Shown one piece after another: positions 1 through 8,054 of a stretch of DNA of 64,000 bases. The stretch is from Flavobacterium humidisoli. Lineage in GTDB: Bacteria; Bacteroidota; Bacteroidia; Flavobacteriales; Flavobacteriaceae. The notes under the pieces were generated by a model. It searched no databases. It saw nothing but the letters and a program-made list of their open reading frames with translations, and was not told where the DNA came from. Position numbers and translations under genes: made by a program. The first letter of the stretch is position 1. Each line of letters opens with the position of its first letter. The stretch spans positions 1,550,001 to 1,614,000 of the forward strand of contig NZ_CP096829.1 in NCBI RefSeq assembly GCF_023272795.1. Reading direction: 5' to 3'.

Positions 1-720
1 TCTATTGATAACGGATACGAGAATATTGCACATCTTAAAATTGATAACGATTTAAAGCCTTTGCATACCGAAAAAGAATGGAATAAAACGATTGACAAAC
101 TGCAGAAGAAGTTAGATGTTATTGGAGCAAATTATGATAAGGTGCTGGAAAAAGAACTTGCAGAAATTTATACTGAAGATCAGGAAATTCGTGGAGAATT
201 TATGAATGTCTATAGAGCTACTAAGCCTGATAAAAAGAAAATCGACAGTATTGGTAAAATCATGGAAAGAAAAGACAGCATTAATCTTATTAAGGTGATG
301 AAAATACTGGACGAAAGAGGTTGGCTAGGAAAAAATGTGGTTGGGACACAGGGAAATCAGACTTTGTTTTTGGTAATTCAGCATGCCGATTTAAAATACC
401 AGCAAAAGTATTTACCGATGATGAGAGAGGCAGTTAAAAATGGGAATGCCAATCCAGGGAATCTAGCGTATTTGGAAGACAGGGTAGCTTTGAGAGAAGG
501 TAAAAAACAAATTTATGGCAGTCAGAGCTCAATGAATAAAAAGACTAATAAAATTCGTATAGCACCAATGATCGATCCAGATAATGTTGATAAAAGACGT
601 GCAGAAGTCGGACTTGGAACTATGGCCGAATATGCAACGAAATTGAATATTGAGTGGAATTTGGAAGAATATAAAAAGGAATTGGCTGAAACAGAAAAAC
701 TTGAAAACACAAAACCATGA
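1..720 (+). CDS. DUF6624 domain protein, 5' end outside window
   Basis: The reading frame is open from base 1, so the true start lies upstream and at least 239 residues are visible. The middle part (QGNQTLFLVIQHAD, then KYLPMMREAV and a DR-x-ALREGKKQ-YGSQ stretch) fits the DUF6624 family, whose biochemical role is not known. The C-terminal tail is charged (Lys/Glu rich). Its stop overlaps the ATG of the BlaI-type repressor by four bases, so the two are translationally coupled and probably in one operon with the M56 sensor. The family assignment is from the conserved central pattern; no function is inferred beyond the operon link. Confidence 0.8.
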   Translation, partial: SIDNGYENIAHLKIDNDLKPLHTEKEWNKTIDKLQKKLDVIGANYDKVLEKELAEIYTEDQEIRGEFMNVYRATKPDKKKIDSIGKIMERKDSINLIKVMKILDERGWLGKNVVGTQGNQTLFLVIQHADLKYQQKYLPMMREAVKNGNANPGNLAYLEDRVALREGKKQIYGSQSSMNKKTNKIRIAPMIDPDNVDKRRAEVGLGTMAEYATKLNIEWNLEEYKKELAETEKLENTKP

Positions 721-1091
721 TACAATTATCAAACGCAGAAGAACAATTAATGGAGCATTTATGGAATCTTGAAAAGGCTTTTATGAAAGATTTGCTAGAA
801 GCGTATCCAGATCCAAAACCGGCAACAACAACCGTAGCGACGCTTTTAAAACGAATGATTGACAAGAAATTTGTAGCATATAACGAATTTGGAAATTCGA
901 GAGAATATTATCCGCTGGTAAAGAAAACAGACTATTTTGCAAAACATGTAAAAGGACTCATTAGTAATTTCTTTAATAATTCGGCTTCACAGTTTGCTTC
1001 GTTTTTTACGACCGAAACCAATTTGTCGGCTTCAGAACTGGAAGATCTTAAAAAAATAATCGATTCAGAAATTCAAAAAAAGAAAAAATGA
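717..1091 (+). CDS. BlaI/MecI/CopY-family transcriptional repressor
   Basis: A 124-residue protein with the usual length and order of BlaI/MecI repressors: an N-terminal winged helix (LSNAEEQLMEHLW, then TTTVATLLKRMIDKKFV and the wing YNEFGNSREYYPLV) and a C-terminal dimerisation helix pair ending in SELEDLKKIIDSE. Family members repress their own operon and are cleaved or released when a BlaR1-like membrane metalloprotease senses a signal. The next gene, overlapping by four bases, is exactly such an M56 protein, which supports the pairing. No beta-lactamase gene is present, so the signal and target genes are unknown. Confidence 0.93.
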   Translation: MIQLSNAEEQLMEHLWNLEKAFMKDLLEAYPDPKPATTTVATLLKRMIDKKFVAYNEFGNSREYYPLVKKTDYFAKHVKGLISNFFNNSASQFASFFTTETNLSASELEDLKKIIDSEIQKKKK

Positions 1092-2308
1092 TAACGTATC
1101 TTTTAAAATCAGGTTTACTGCTTGCGGTTTTTTATGCAGTGTATAAATTGTTGTTAGAAAACGAAAGAATGTTTCGATTTAATCGTGCTTATCTTCTCGG
1201 AAGTTTGATTTTTAGTTTTATTATTCCGTTGCAGCTATTTACATTCAACCCTTTATTTGAGAGTGGATTAAACGCAATTCAATTGGAAGGAATAGAGATT
1301 AGAACAAGTCGTGCGCCTATAAATGAAAATTACTTATTAGAATACATGTTCGCTATTTTAAAACGGGTTTATGCAATCGTTGCAATAGTGATGGGACTTC
1401 GTTTAATTTTAAATGTGCTTTCATTTTTCAAAAAAATAAACAGAAAAGAAATCCGCTCTGTTGATGGCGTAAAAGTAATTTTGACTGATGAAGCTGTTTT
1501 GCCCCATTCTTTTTGGAATGCCGTTTTTGTAAATAAAACAGAATTTGAAATGGGAAAAATTCCATCAGAATTGCTAATACACGAGAAGGCGCATTTAGAA
1601 CAAAAACATACATTGGATATCCTTTTTGTTGCAGTCTTGCAAACGGTGTTTTGGTTTAATCCGTTTCTTTCTCTTTTTAGAAAAGCAATTAAACTTAATC
1701 ATGAATTTTTGGCCGATGAAGCTGTAAATAAACAATTTGGAGAAGTTAGAAGTTACCAGAACTTATTGCTGGAATTTGCTTCAAACAAACAAACTGTTGC
1801 TTTGGCAAGTAATCTCAATTATTTAATAACCAAAAAACGTTTGCTCATGATGACCAAGGAAAAATCGCCAATTTCAATGGTTTTTAAAGTGAGTTCTGTA
1901 ACTGCTGTTTCTGTTTTATTATTAATTGCTTTTAATTCGCAAGCTGTTGCACAAACCAGTTTTAGCGAAAAAAATGCCAATAATAATAGAATTAGCGAAA
2001 AGACAAATGTAAAGCAGCCACAATTTCCTGGCGGAATAGAAAAGTTCTATATGTTTGTGGGGCAAAATTTTAGAATGCCAGAAGAATTTTCGAAACATAA
2101 AATGGAAGGCAAACTATTTGTTGAATTTATGGTTGAAAAAGACGGAAGTTTGTCTGAGTTTAAAATTGTTAAAGATTTAGGATATGGAGTTTCAGATGAG
2201 GTAATTCGGGTTTTGAAACTTTCGCCAAAATGGATTCCTGCTACTGAAAATGGTCAAGCTGTTAGAGTACTATATTCATTGCCTATAACGCTTCAGGCAA
2301 GTAAATAA
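1088..2308 (+). CDS. BlaR1-like M56 metallopeptidase with C-terminal TonB domain
   Basis: 406 residues. Transmembrane helices lie near residues 5-22, 37-52 and 88-112. The zinc motif HEKAH is at 165-169 with a further acidic ligand candidate in NHEFLADEAV (204-213), as in M56 peptidases. A last hydrophobic segment (267-288) leads to an extracytoplasmic C-terminal domain, roughly 305-406, with the TonB/energy-transducer pattern (GKLFVEFMVEKDGSLSEFKIVKD...LKLSPKWIPA). In Bacteroidota many M56 sensors carry such a TonB domain. Paired with the BlaI repressor just upstream it should form a sense-and-cleave switch; the ligand cannot be told from sequence. Confidence 0.9.
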   Translation: MITYLLKSGLLLAVFYAVYKLLLENERMFRFNRAYLLGSLIFSFIIPLQLFTFNPLFESGLNAIQLEGIEIRTSRAPINENYLLEYMFAILKRVYAIVAIVMGLRLILNVLSFFKKINRKEIRSVDGVKVILTDEAVLPHSFWNAVFVNKTEFEMGKIPSELLIHEKAHLEQKHTLDILFVAVLQTVFWFNPFLSLFRKAIKLNHEFLADEAVNKQFGEVRSYQNLLLEFASNKQTVALASNLNYLITKKRLLMMTKEKSPISMVFKVSSVTAVSVLLLIAFNSQAVAQTSFSEKNANNNRISEKTNVKQPQFPGGIEKFYMFVGQNFRMPEEFSKHKMEGKLFVEFMVEKDGSLSEFKIVKDLGYGVSDEVIRVLKLSPKWIPATENGQAVRVLYSLPITLQASK

Positions 2309-2354
2309 AAAAAAATAGCAAAGAAATGGGAATTAATGTAGATTTGTAAAAAAT

Positions 2355-2810
2355 ATGCTACAAATGAAAAAATTTTCTAATTTAATATTTAAAGTTGCTT
2401 TTTCCTTTTTTTTACTGCTTTCATGTAATTCAAAAAGTTGGGCGCAAGAAGTAGAACTAATAGATCTTTCTGCTAAATCTGATAATACGGTAAGTGTAGA
2501 AACTCAGGCAGAATTTCCTAATGGTTTAACGGATTTTTACGTCTTCTATGCTCAAAACTATAAGATACCTGACATTGCTTACGAAAAAAAAGTAGATGGA
2601 AAGTATTATATACATTTCACAATTGAAAAAGATGGATCTTTATCTAATATAAAAATTGTAAAAGATTTAGGATATGGTTTGGGGGCCGAAGCTATTCGTG
2701 TCATGAAACTTTCTCCAAAATGGATTCCAGCAACTAAGGATGGTGAACCTGTAAGTTCTAAGTTTATTTTACCAATGGTTATTCAATTAGCTAGACCTTT
2801 AGGGCGTTAA
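2355..2810 (+). CDS. Exported TonB-like C-terminal domain protein
   Basis: About 148-151 residues; starts at 2355 and 2364 are both ATG, the second giving the more usual MKKF signal peptide. After the hydrophobic segment there is a possible lipobox (LLSC) followed by SWAQ, so it is either a lipoprotein or is cleaved after AQ. The rest matches the C-terminal domain of the preceding M56 protein along its length, including the shared IVKDLGYG and MKLSPKWIPAT (versus LKLSPKWIPAT) stretches, so it looks like a duplication of that domain without the membrane sensor. It may compete for or extend the same partner; that is inference. Confidence 0.8.
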   Translation: MLQMKKFSNLIFKVAFSFFLLLSCNSKSWAQEVELIDLSAKSDNTVSVETQAEFPNGLTDFYVFYAQNYKIPDIAYEKKVDGKYYIHFTIEKDGSLSNIKIVKDLGYGLGAEAIRVMKLSPKWIPATKDGEPVSSKFILPMVIQLARPLGR

Positions 2811-2823
2811 ATCAAAACAAAAA

Positions 2824-2850
2824 ATCCGCTTCTTGATGGGAGAAGCGGAT
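2824..2850. terminator. Bidirectional hairpin terminator
   Basis: A perfect 10-bp stem (ATCCGCTTCT / AGAAGCGGAT) with a 7-base loop lies between the convergent TonB-like and saccharopine-dehydrogenase-type genes, with A/T-rich flanks on both sides. Confidence 0.75.
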
Positions 2851-2903
2851 AAAATTAAAAACTAATTAAAAAAAAATTCTAAAAATAAACATGCAGATCC
2901 AGA

Positions 2904-4268
2904 CTAAAATAGGTCCGGATTGTATCCAAAATAAGGTACATTTTGCTCGTTAAAAATGACCCCATATTCTTCTAACTCTTTCAAAATCGGCTCATAGACT
3001 TCTTTTTTAATAGGGAGCTGAACGCCTGGAGTTGTAATTTTTCCGTTTAAGATTAATAAAGTGGCAATTGCAACCGGAAGTCCGACTGTTTTTGCCATCG
3101 CAGTATAAGTTTGGTCTTCGCCGATACAAACCATTTTCGAATCGATTTGTTTTTTTTCTCCATTTAGTTCATAACCAAATTTATGATACATCACAATCAT
3201 ATCTTTGTCATCTGGTTCAAGAGCCCAGCTGTCGGTCAGTATTTTTTCTAAGATTTGAGCTGGAGTGGCATTGGGCAGGTTTACTTTTTTGTCTGGATTA
3301 AATAAATCCAATTCCAAAAGTTTGTCCCACATAATATCGTCCTGATCGATTTTTAGAATCAATCGAGTTTTAATTTCGACAGAATCGGTTGGATGATACG
3401 GAAGAAAAGAATTGATGAACTGACGATAACTCATATTTTCTGACCCCTCCAAAATATAGCTATCATCAGTCATCCCGAGCTGTACAAACATATTCCAAGC
3501 GCGAGAATAACCCACTCTTCTGATTGTACCTCTATATAATGTCAAAATATCATCTAAACCATAAACCGAACGGTATTTAAGAGAATCCCGATTCGAGTAC
3601 GCTTCAAACTTTCCGTAACCTTCTACTTCTAGAAATTCAGTTCTTCTAAACAAAGCACTGTACGGAATATATTTATAAGTTCCTTCCTGAATAAATTTTG
3701 CTGCACCGCCTTGTCCTGCTAAAACTACATTTCTTGGCGCCCAAGTAAATTTGTAATTCCATAAATTATTGTCCGATTCAGGAGCTACAAGTCCGCCACA
3801 GAAAGATTCAAACAAAAGCATTTTACCGCCTTTCGATCTAATTTCGTCAATGACTTTCATGGCACTCATATGGTCGATACCTGGATCGAGACCAATTTCG
3901 TTCATGAAAATCAGATTGTTTTTGACGGCTTCTTCATTTAAAGCTTGCATGCCATCACTTATATAGGAAGCTGTAACAAGATGTTTTTTAAATTCTAAAC
4001 AATCTTTTGCAATTTCGATATGCAAATTTGCAGGAAGCATAGAAATTACTATTGACGCATTTGCAATAGCTTTTTTTCTTTCGTCGGAATTAAAAATATC
4101 TAAGGCAAGCGGGGTGGCATTCGGATGATTCTGAGTCTTTGCTTTTGCGAGATTCAATGAAAGGTCGGCTACGGTTAAATGCAGCTTTTCTTCATTAGAT
4201 TTTGATAGTAAATATCGAATCAAAGACGATGCAGATCTTCCTGCTCCAATTATTAAAACGTTTCTCAT
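2904..4268 (-). CDS. Saccharopine dehydrogenase family oxidoreductase
   Basis: 454 residues. The N-terminus MRNVLIIGAGRSASSLIRYLL is a Rossmann NAD(P)-binding motif, followed by the saccharopine dehydrogenase catalytic domain with the NEIGLDPGIDHMSAMKVID signature near residues 123-141 and a C-terminal domain extending to the end. Family members interconvert saccharopine with lysine or aminoadipate semialdehyde. In Bacteroidota this single-domain form probably serves lysine breakdown or related amino-acid chemistry, but the substrate is not proven by the sequence. It is monocistronic, ends at a shared terminator and faces the DUF423 gene divergently. Confidence 0.9.
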   Translation of the reverse strand: MRNVLIIGAGRSASSLIRYLLSKSNEEKLHLTVADLSLNLAKAKTQNHPNATPLALDIFNSDERKKAIANASIVISMLPANLHIEIAKDCLEFKKHLVTASYISDGMQALNEEAVKNNLIFMNEIGLDPGIDHMSAMKVIDEIRSKGGKMLLFESFCGGLVAPESDNNLWNYKFTWAPRNVVLAGQGGAAKFIQEGTYKYIPYSALFRRTEFLEVEGYGKFEAYSNRDSLKYRSVYGLDDILTLYRGTIRRVGYSRAWNMFVQLGMTDDSYILEGSENMSYRQFINSFLPYHPTDSVEIKTRLILKIDQDDIMWDKLLELDLFNPDKKVNLPNATPAQILEKILTDSWALEPDDKDMIVMYHKFGYELNGEKKQIDSKMVCIGEDQTYTAMAKTVGLPVAIATLLILNGKITTPGVQLPIKKEVYEPILKELEEYGVIFNEQNVPYFGYNPDLF

Positions 4269-4422
4269 GTCTCAAATATTTAACACAAATATATTTAAAT
4301 GTTATAAATATAACAATTCAAATTAAATAAAATTGAATTTATTTTTTCTCAAAACTCAAAAAATAATTTGATTTTGTTCTAAATAATCTAGAAACTAAGG
4401 CGGTTTTTCAGTTCGTTTGAAG

Positions 4423-4430
4423 TATTTTTG
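4423..4430 (+). promoter_or_regulatory. Bacteroidota -7 promoter element for DUF423 gene
   Basis: TATTTTTG fits TAnnTTTG exactly. It lies downstream of an in-frame ATG at 4417 and so argues that translation begins at 4456 instead. No good TTG -33 partner is seen. Confidence 0.5.
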
Positions 4431-4455
4431 TGTCAAATTTCAAAAGAGATACATT

Positions 4456-4842
4456 ATGAAAAGAAGAATCATTCTAACTGGTGCTTTTATTGGTATGTTG
4501 GCTATTGTTTTGGGGGCTTTTGGCGCTCATTTATTGAAAAAATATCTTTCGGTTGATCAGTTAAATACTTTTGAAGTTGGTGTTCGTTATCAAATGTATC
4601 ATGCCTTATTTCTTCTCTTTTTATCTACTCAAAAAGATATAGCCGAAAAGACCTTAAAAACGATCTATAATTTAGTAGTAGCAGGTGTTGTTCTTTTCAG
4701 TGGTTCAATTTATGTATTGGCTACAAAAGACTACACTTTGTTTGAATCTAAAATTATCGTATTCGCAACTCCAGTGGGAGGTTTTCTATTAATTATTGCC
4801 TGGACGCTATTATTCTTTACGATTTTGAAGAGAAAATCATAA
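4456..4842 (+). CDS. DUF423 family membrane protein
   Basis: 128 residues from ATG 4456. Four hydrophobic segments and the N-terminal pattern GAFIGMLAIVLGAFGAHLLKK plus FEVGVRYQMYHALFLLF identify the DUF423 (YgdD-type) family of small inner-membrane proteins with no known biochemical function. The upstream ATG at 4417 would put the -7 promoter element inside the gene, so the later start is preferred. The gene stands alone and ends in a strong terminator. Confidence 0.9.
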   Translation: MKRRIILTGAFIGMLAIVLGAFGAHLLKKYLSVDQLNTFEVGVRYQMYHALFLLFLSTQKDIAEKTLKTIYNLVVAGVVLFSGSIYVLATKDYTLFESKIIVFATPVGGFLLIIAWTLLFFTILKRKS

Positions 4843-4886
4843 AATCCCGAAAAAAAAATTCTGTCTAAGAATTAATCTTTAATTTT

Positions 4887-4927
4887 GTCACATAAATAAC
4901 ATATAACTTTATTTATGTGACTTTTTT
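4887..4927 (+). terminator. Rho-independent terminator
   Basis: A 13-bp perfect stem (GTCACATAAATAA at 4887-4899 with its complement at 4909-4921), 9-base loop, then six T residues. It ends the DUF423 transcript. From here to about 5100 the DNA is very A/T rich and I see no gene. Confidence 0.8.
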
Positions 4928-5100
4928 GTATTTTCTGTTATTAAATAAAAATAATATAACAAATTCGCGTATAAGGTTGTAAATAAACAAATTAGAGGCG
5001 GTTATTTTTTTCTTTTTGTAATTTTTAAAGTGAAATTTCTCTTTTTTCATATAAATTAAAGTGAAATTTAAGTATTTTAAAAGAAATAAAAATAAATCTG

Positions 5101-5108
5101 TAATTTTG
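5101..5108 (+). promoter_or_regulatory. -7 promoter element for pckA
   Basis: TAATTTTG matches TAnnTTTG, 36 bases before the pckA ATG, which would give a leader of about 30 nt. A TTG at -33 is not evident, so the promoter may need an activator. Confidence 0.45.
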
Positions 5109-5143
5109 CTTTAAACAAAAAATCACACACAACTTAAAAACTT

Positions 5144-6748
5144 ATGGACACTAATACAGTTTTCGCGCAATCGATTTCGTTAAAAGAGTTAGGAATTGAA
5201 AATGCAAAAGTTCGTTATCAACTATCTGCAGATGAATTACATGCGATTACTTTGCAGTCAGGACAAGGTGTTGAGAATTCTACAGGAGCGTTAGCAATTA
5301 ATACAGGCGAATTTACAGGTCGTTCTCCACAAGATCGTTTTATCGTAAAAGATGATATTACTAAAGATCAAGTTTGGTGGGGAAATGTAAATATCCCTTT
5401 TGAGCCCCAAGCTTTTGAAAAGCTTTATAATAAGGTAACAGCATTTTTATCAGACAAAGAAGTTTTTGTTCGTGATTCTTATGTTTGTTCTGATCCAAAT
5501 TATAGATTGAATGTTCGTGTTGTAACAGAAACTGCTTGGTCAAACTTGTTTTGCTACAATATGTTCTTACGTCCAGAAGATTCAGAACTGGCTAATTTTA
5601 CTCCAGAATGGACCGTAGTTTGCGCACCAAGTTTTATGGCAGATCCTGCTGTAGATGGAACACGTCAGTCTAATTTTGCTATTTTAGATTTTACTAAAAA
5701 AATTGCTTTAATTGGAGGAACAGGTTATACAGGAGAAATGAAAAAAGGAATTTTCTCTGCTTTGAACTTTATTCTTCCAGTTTTCAAAAATACACTTCCA
5801 ATGCACTGCAGCGCCAATGTTGGTGAAGAAGGAGACACTGCTATTTTCTTCGGATTGTCTGGTACTGGTAAAACAACTTTATCTGCAGATCCAGAGCGTA
5901 AATTAATTGGAGACGATGAGCATGGCTGGACAAACGAAAACACTGTTTTCAATTTTGAAGGCGGATGTTATGCAAAAGTGATTAATTTAACAGAAGAAAA
6001 CGAACCAGACATTTTTAGAGCAATCAAAAAAGGAGCGCTTTTAGAAAATGTGGTTTTCAAAGAAGGAACAAACGTAGTTGATTTTGATGATGTTTCTATT
6101 ACTCAAAATACTCGTGTAAGTTACCCAATTACACATATTGATAATGTGCAGCCAGGTTTGGTTGGACATAATCCTAAAAATATATTTTTCTTAACGGCCG
6201 ATTCTTTCGGAATCTTGCCTCCAATCTCAAAATTGACTCCAGGTCAGGCAGCTTACCACTTTATTTCTGGATATACGGCAAAAGTTGCTGGAACAGAAGC
6301 AGGGGTAACAGAGCCTCAACCTAATTTCTCTGCTTGTTTTGGAGCGCCTTTTATGCCTTTGCACCCAACTCGTTATGCTGAAATGTTAAGCAAAAAAATG
6401 AAAGATGCAGGAGTAAAAGTTTGGTTGATCAATACAGGATGGACTGGCGGACCTTACGGAATTGGAAGCCGTATGAAATTGAAATATACTCGTGCCATGA
6501 TTACTGCTGCTTTAAAAGGAGAATTAGACAACGTAGAGTATGTAGATCACAAAGTATTTGGAATTGCAAAACCACAATCTTGTCCGAATGTTCCAGAAGA
6601 AATTTTAAATCCTAGAAATACTTGGGAAGACAAAGATTTATACGATAAAAAAGCGTTAGAATTAGCTCAGAAATTCAAAGCTAATTTTGCGAAATTTGAA
6701 GAGTTTGCCAATGCTGAAATCTTAGCAGGTGCACCAATTACAGAATAA
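5144..6748 (+). CDS. pckA: Phosphoenolpyruvate carboxykinase (ATP)
   Basis: 534 residues, full family length. It catalyses oxaloacetate + ATP to PEP + ADP + CO2 in the cytoplasm, the entry step of gluconeogenesis. The oxaloacetate-site region NTGEFTGRSPQDRF (53-66), the kinase-1a P-loop GLSGTGKTTLSAD (237-249) and the metal-binding LIGDDEHGW (254-262) are all intact. The P-loop form marks the ATP-dependent rather than GTP-dependent class. The gene is monocistronic between two hairpin terminators and has its own long upstream region. Confidence 0.98.
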   Translation: MDTNTVFAQSISLKELGIENAKVRYQLSADELHAITLQSGQGVENSTGALAINTGEFTGRSPQDRFIVKDDITKDQVWWGNVNIPFEPQAFEKLYNKVTAFLSDKEVFVRDSYVCSDPNYRLNVRVVTETAWSNLFCYNMFLRPEDSELANFTPEWTVVCAPSFMADPAVDGTRQSNFAILDFTKKIALIGGTGYTGEMKKGIFSALNFILPVFKNTLPMHCSANVGEEGDTAIFFGLSGTGKTTLSADPERKLIGDDEHGWTNENTVFNFEGGCYAKVINLTEENEPDIFRAIKKGALLENVVFKEGTNVVDFDDVSITQNTRVSYPITHIDNVQPGLVGHNPKNIFFLTADSFGILPPISKLTPGQAAYHFISGYTAKVAGTEAGVTEPQPNFSACFGAPFMPLHPTRYAEMLSKKMKDAGVKVWLINTGWTGGPYGIGSRMKLKYTRAMITAALKGELDNVEYVDHKVFGIAKPQSCPNVPEEILNPRNTWEDKDLYDKKALELAQKFKANFAKFEEFANAEILAGAPITE

Positions 6749-6771
6749 AAGGAATTATTTAATTCAAAGTA

Positions 6772-6801
6772 AAAAAGCTGTTCAGAAATGAACAGCTTTT
6801 T
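6772..6801 (+). terminator. Rho-independent terminator of pckA
   Basis: A 12-bp stem (AAAAAGCTGTTC with its complement at 6790-6801) and 6-base loop, ending in T residues. Because of the A-run on the left it could also stop the leftward phytase transcript. Confidence 0.85.
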
Positions 6802-6921
6802 TTGGTTTTTGTGTTTGCTTGATACGGCTTGTTTGTCTTTTTTAAACATTGAAACGCAGTTTTCAGTCACAGTTTAAAGGAAAGGACTGAAAAGCTGCAA
6901 TTTCAAATCAACACTGAATCT

Positions 6922-7980
6922 TTATTTCTTAGCTTCGTCGATACGTTTCTGAATCAAATCCCACGTGTAATAATGGAAAGTCATTCCGTTACTCATCGCT
7001 ACAAAAAGACCATTTTTATATTTTGGGCCTAAGTTTACGCTCGTAACATCGGCACCGTCACACTCGATTGTTGAAGTTGGAACTTCTGCCAATAATGTAT
7101 GGCTGTTTGGATTTCCGCTGGCACCTTCTCTCGGATAAACCATAAAAGAATTGGCCTGCTGGTTGGATACTAAAATATATCCTGTAGAATCTGTTTTTTT
7201 GTAAATCGCAATTCCTTCATGATCGGCTTTAAAATCTTTCTGACCAAAGAAAGCTAATTCTTTATTATCGTTTAAAGCTGGATCTGCTTTGTACTTTCTA
7301 ATTCCAGCCTGCTCGTCACAATAGTAAACAAACCCTAATTCATTATCTACAGCAATAGCTTCAATTTCTTTTTTGCCGCTGTAAGTTCCGAATTTGCGAA
7401 CCACTTTTGCAGCAGCAAATTTTCCGTTTCCAGAAAGTTCATATTGCCATAAATAGCTTCCTGACGGTCCCGTTTTTCTTCCTACAATAGCGAAAATTTT
7501 CTGATCGCTTGGGCGTGTGTATAAGGCAACTCCCATCGGATCACGTTGTGTTTCCCCTTCAAAAACTTCGATTCCGCCATTATCAATCGGCTCTAAATCT
7601 GGAAGACTGAATATTCTTATTTTGTTGCTTTCACGTTCTGTAGTAACTGCAACGTCTACTTTTTTTCCATCAATAATCAATCCGTAAGCGATATCAACAT
7701 TGTTTGGACGTTTTAATGGAATTGATTTTTTAAGGATTTTTCCATTCAAATCAAAAGCATACAAACCACCATCTGTATCTTTATCTGTTCCAACAATAAT
7801 ACTTTTTGAAGGATCTGTTGGGTTTATCCAAATAGAAGGATCGTCTGTGTCATGAGGTAAAGCTTCTGTAACAGCTGTTGGTTTTACAGCGTTTGGCTGA
7901 ACTGGGGCTAATTTATCGTCTTTGCAAGCTGTAAATGAAACAGCTAAAAGTAAAAGAGCAACTAAAGATTTATTTTTCAT
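6922..7980 (-). CDS. Beta-propeller phytase, predicted surface lipoprotein
   Basis: 352 residues. The signal peptide ends in a lipobox with lipid cysteine C19, followed by KDDK, which resembles the acidic export signal of Bacteroidota surface lipoproteins. The body matches 3-phytase propellers: DTDDPSIWINPTDPSKSIIVGTDKD near the start, GLYAFDLNGK, RPNNVDIAYG, GRKTGPSGSYLWQYEL, EIEAIAVDNELGFVYYCDE and ADHEGIAIY, which carry the calcium/phosphate-binding acidic residues. It should release phosphate from phytate outside the cell. The gene for a TonB-dependent receptor lies 74 bases upstream in the same direction, so the two likely form a phosphate-scavenging operon. Confidence 0.93.
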   Translation of the reverse strand: MKNKSLVALLLLAVSFTACKDDKLAPVQPNAVKPTAVTEALPHDTDDPSIWINPTDPSKSIIVGTDKDTDGGLYAFDLNGKILKKSIPLKRPNNVDIAYGLIIDGKKVDVAVTTERESNKIRIFSLPDLEPIDNGGIEVFEGETQRDPMGVALYTRPSDQKIFAIVGRKTGPSGSYLWQYELSGNGKFAAAKVVRKFGTYSGKKEIEAIAVDNELGFVYYCDEQAGIRKYKADPALNDNKELAFFGQKDFKADHEGIAIYKKTDSTGYILVSNQQANSFMVYPREGASGNPNSHTLLAEVPTSTIECDGADVTSVNLGPKYKNGLFVAMSNGMTFHYYTWDLIQKRIDEAKK

Positions 7981-8054
7981 TATGTTATGTATTTTAATGC
8001 AATTAGACAGAGCGCTAAACTCTGTCTAATTTAAGAATTTTAAAAAAGTTCAGA

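Noticed and set aside
1088..2308. Beta-lactam resistance operon
   Set aside because: BlaI/M56 pair is present but no beta-lactamase or penicillin-binding gene is nearby.
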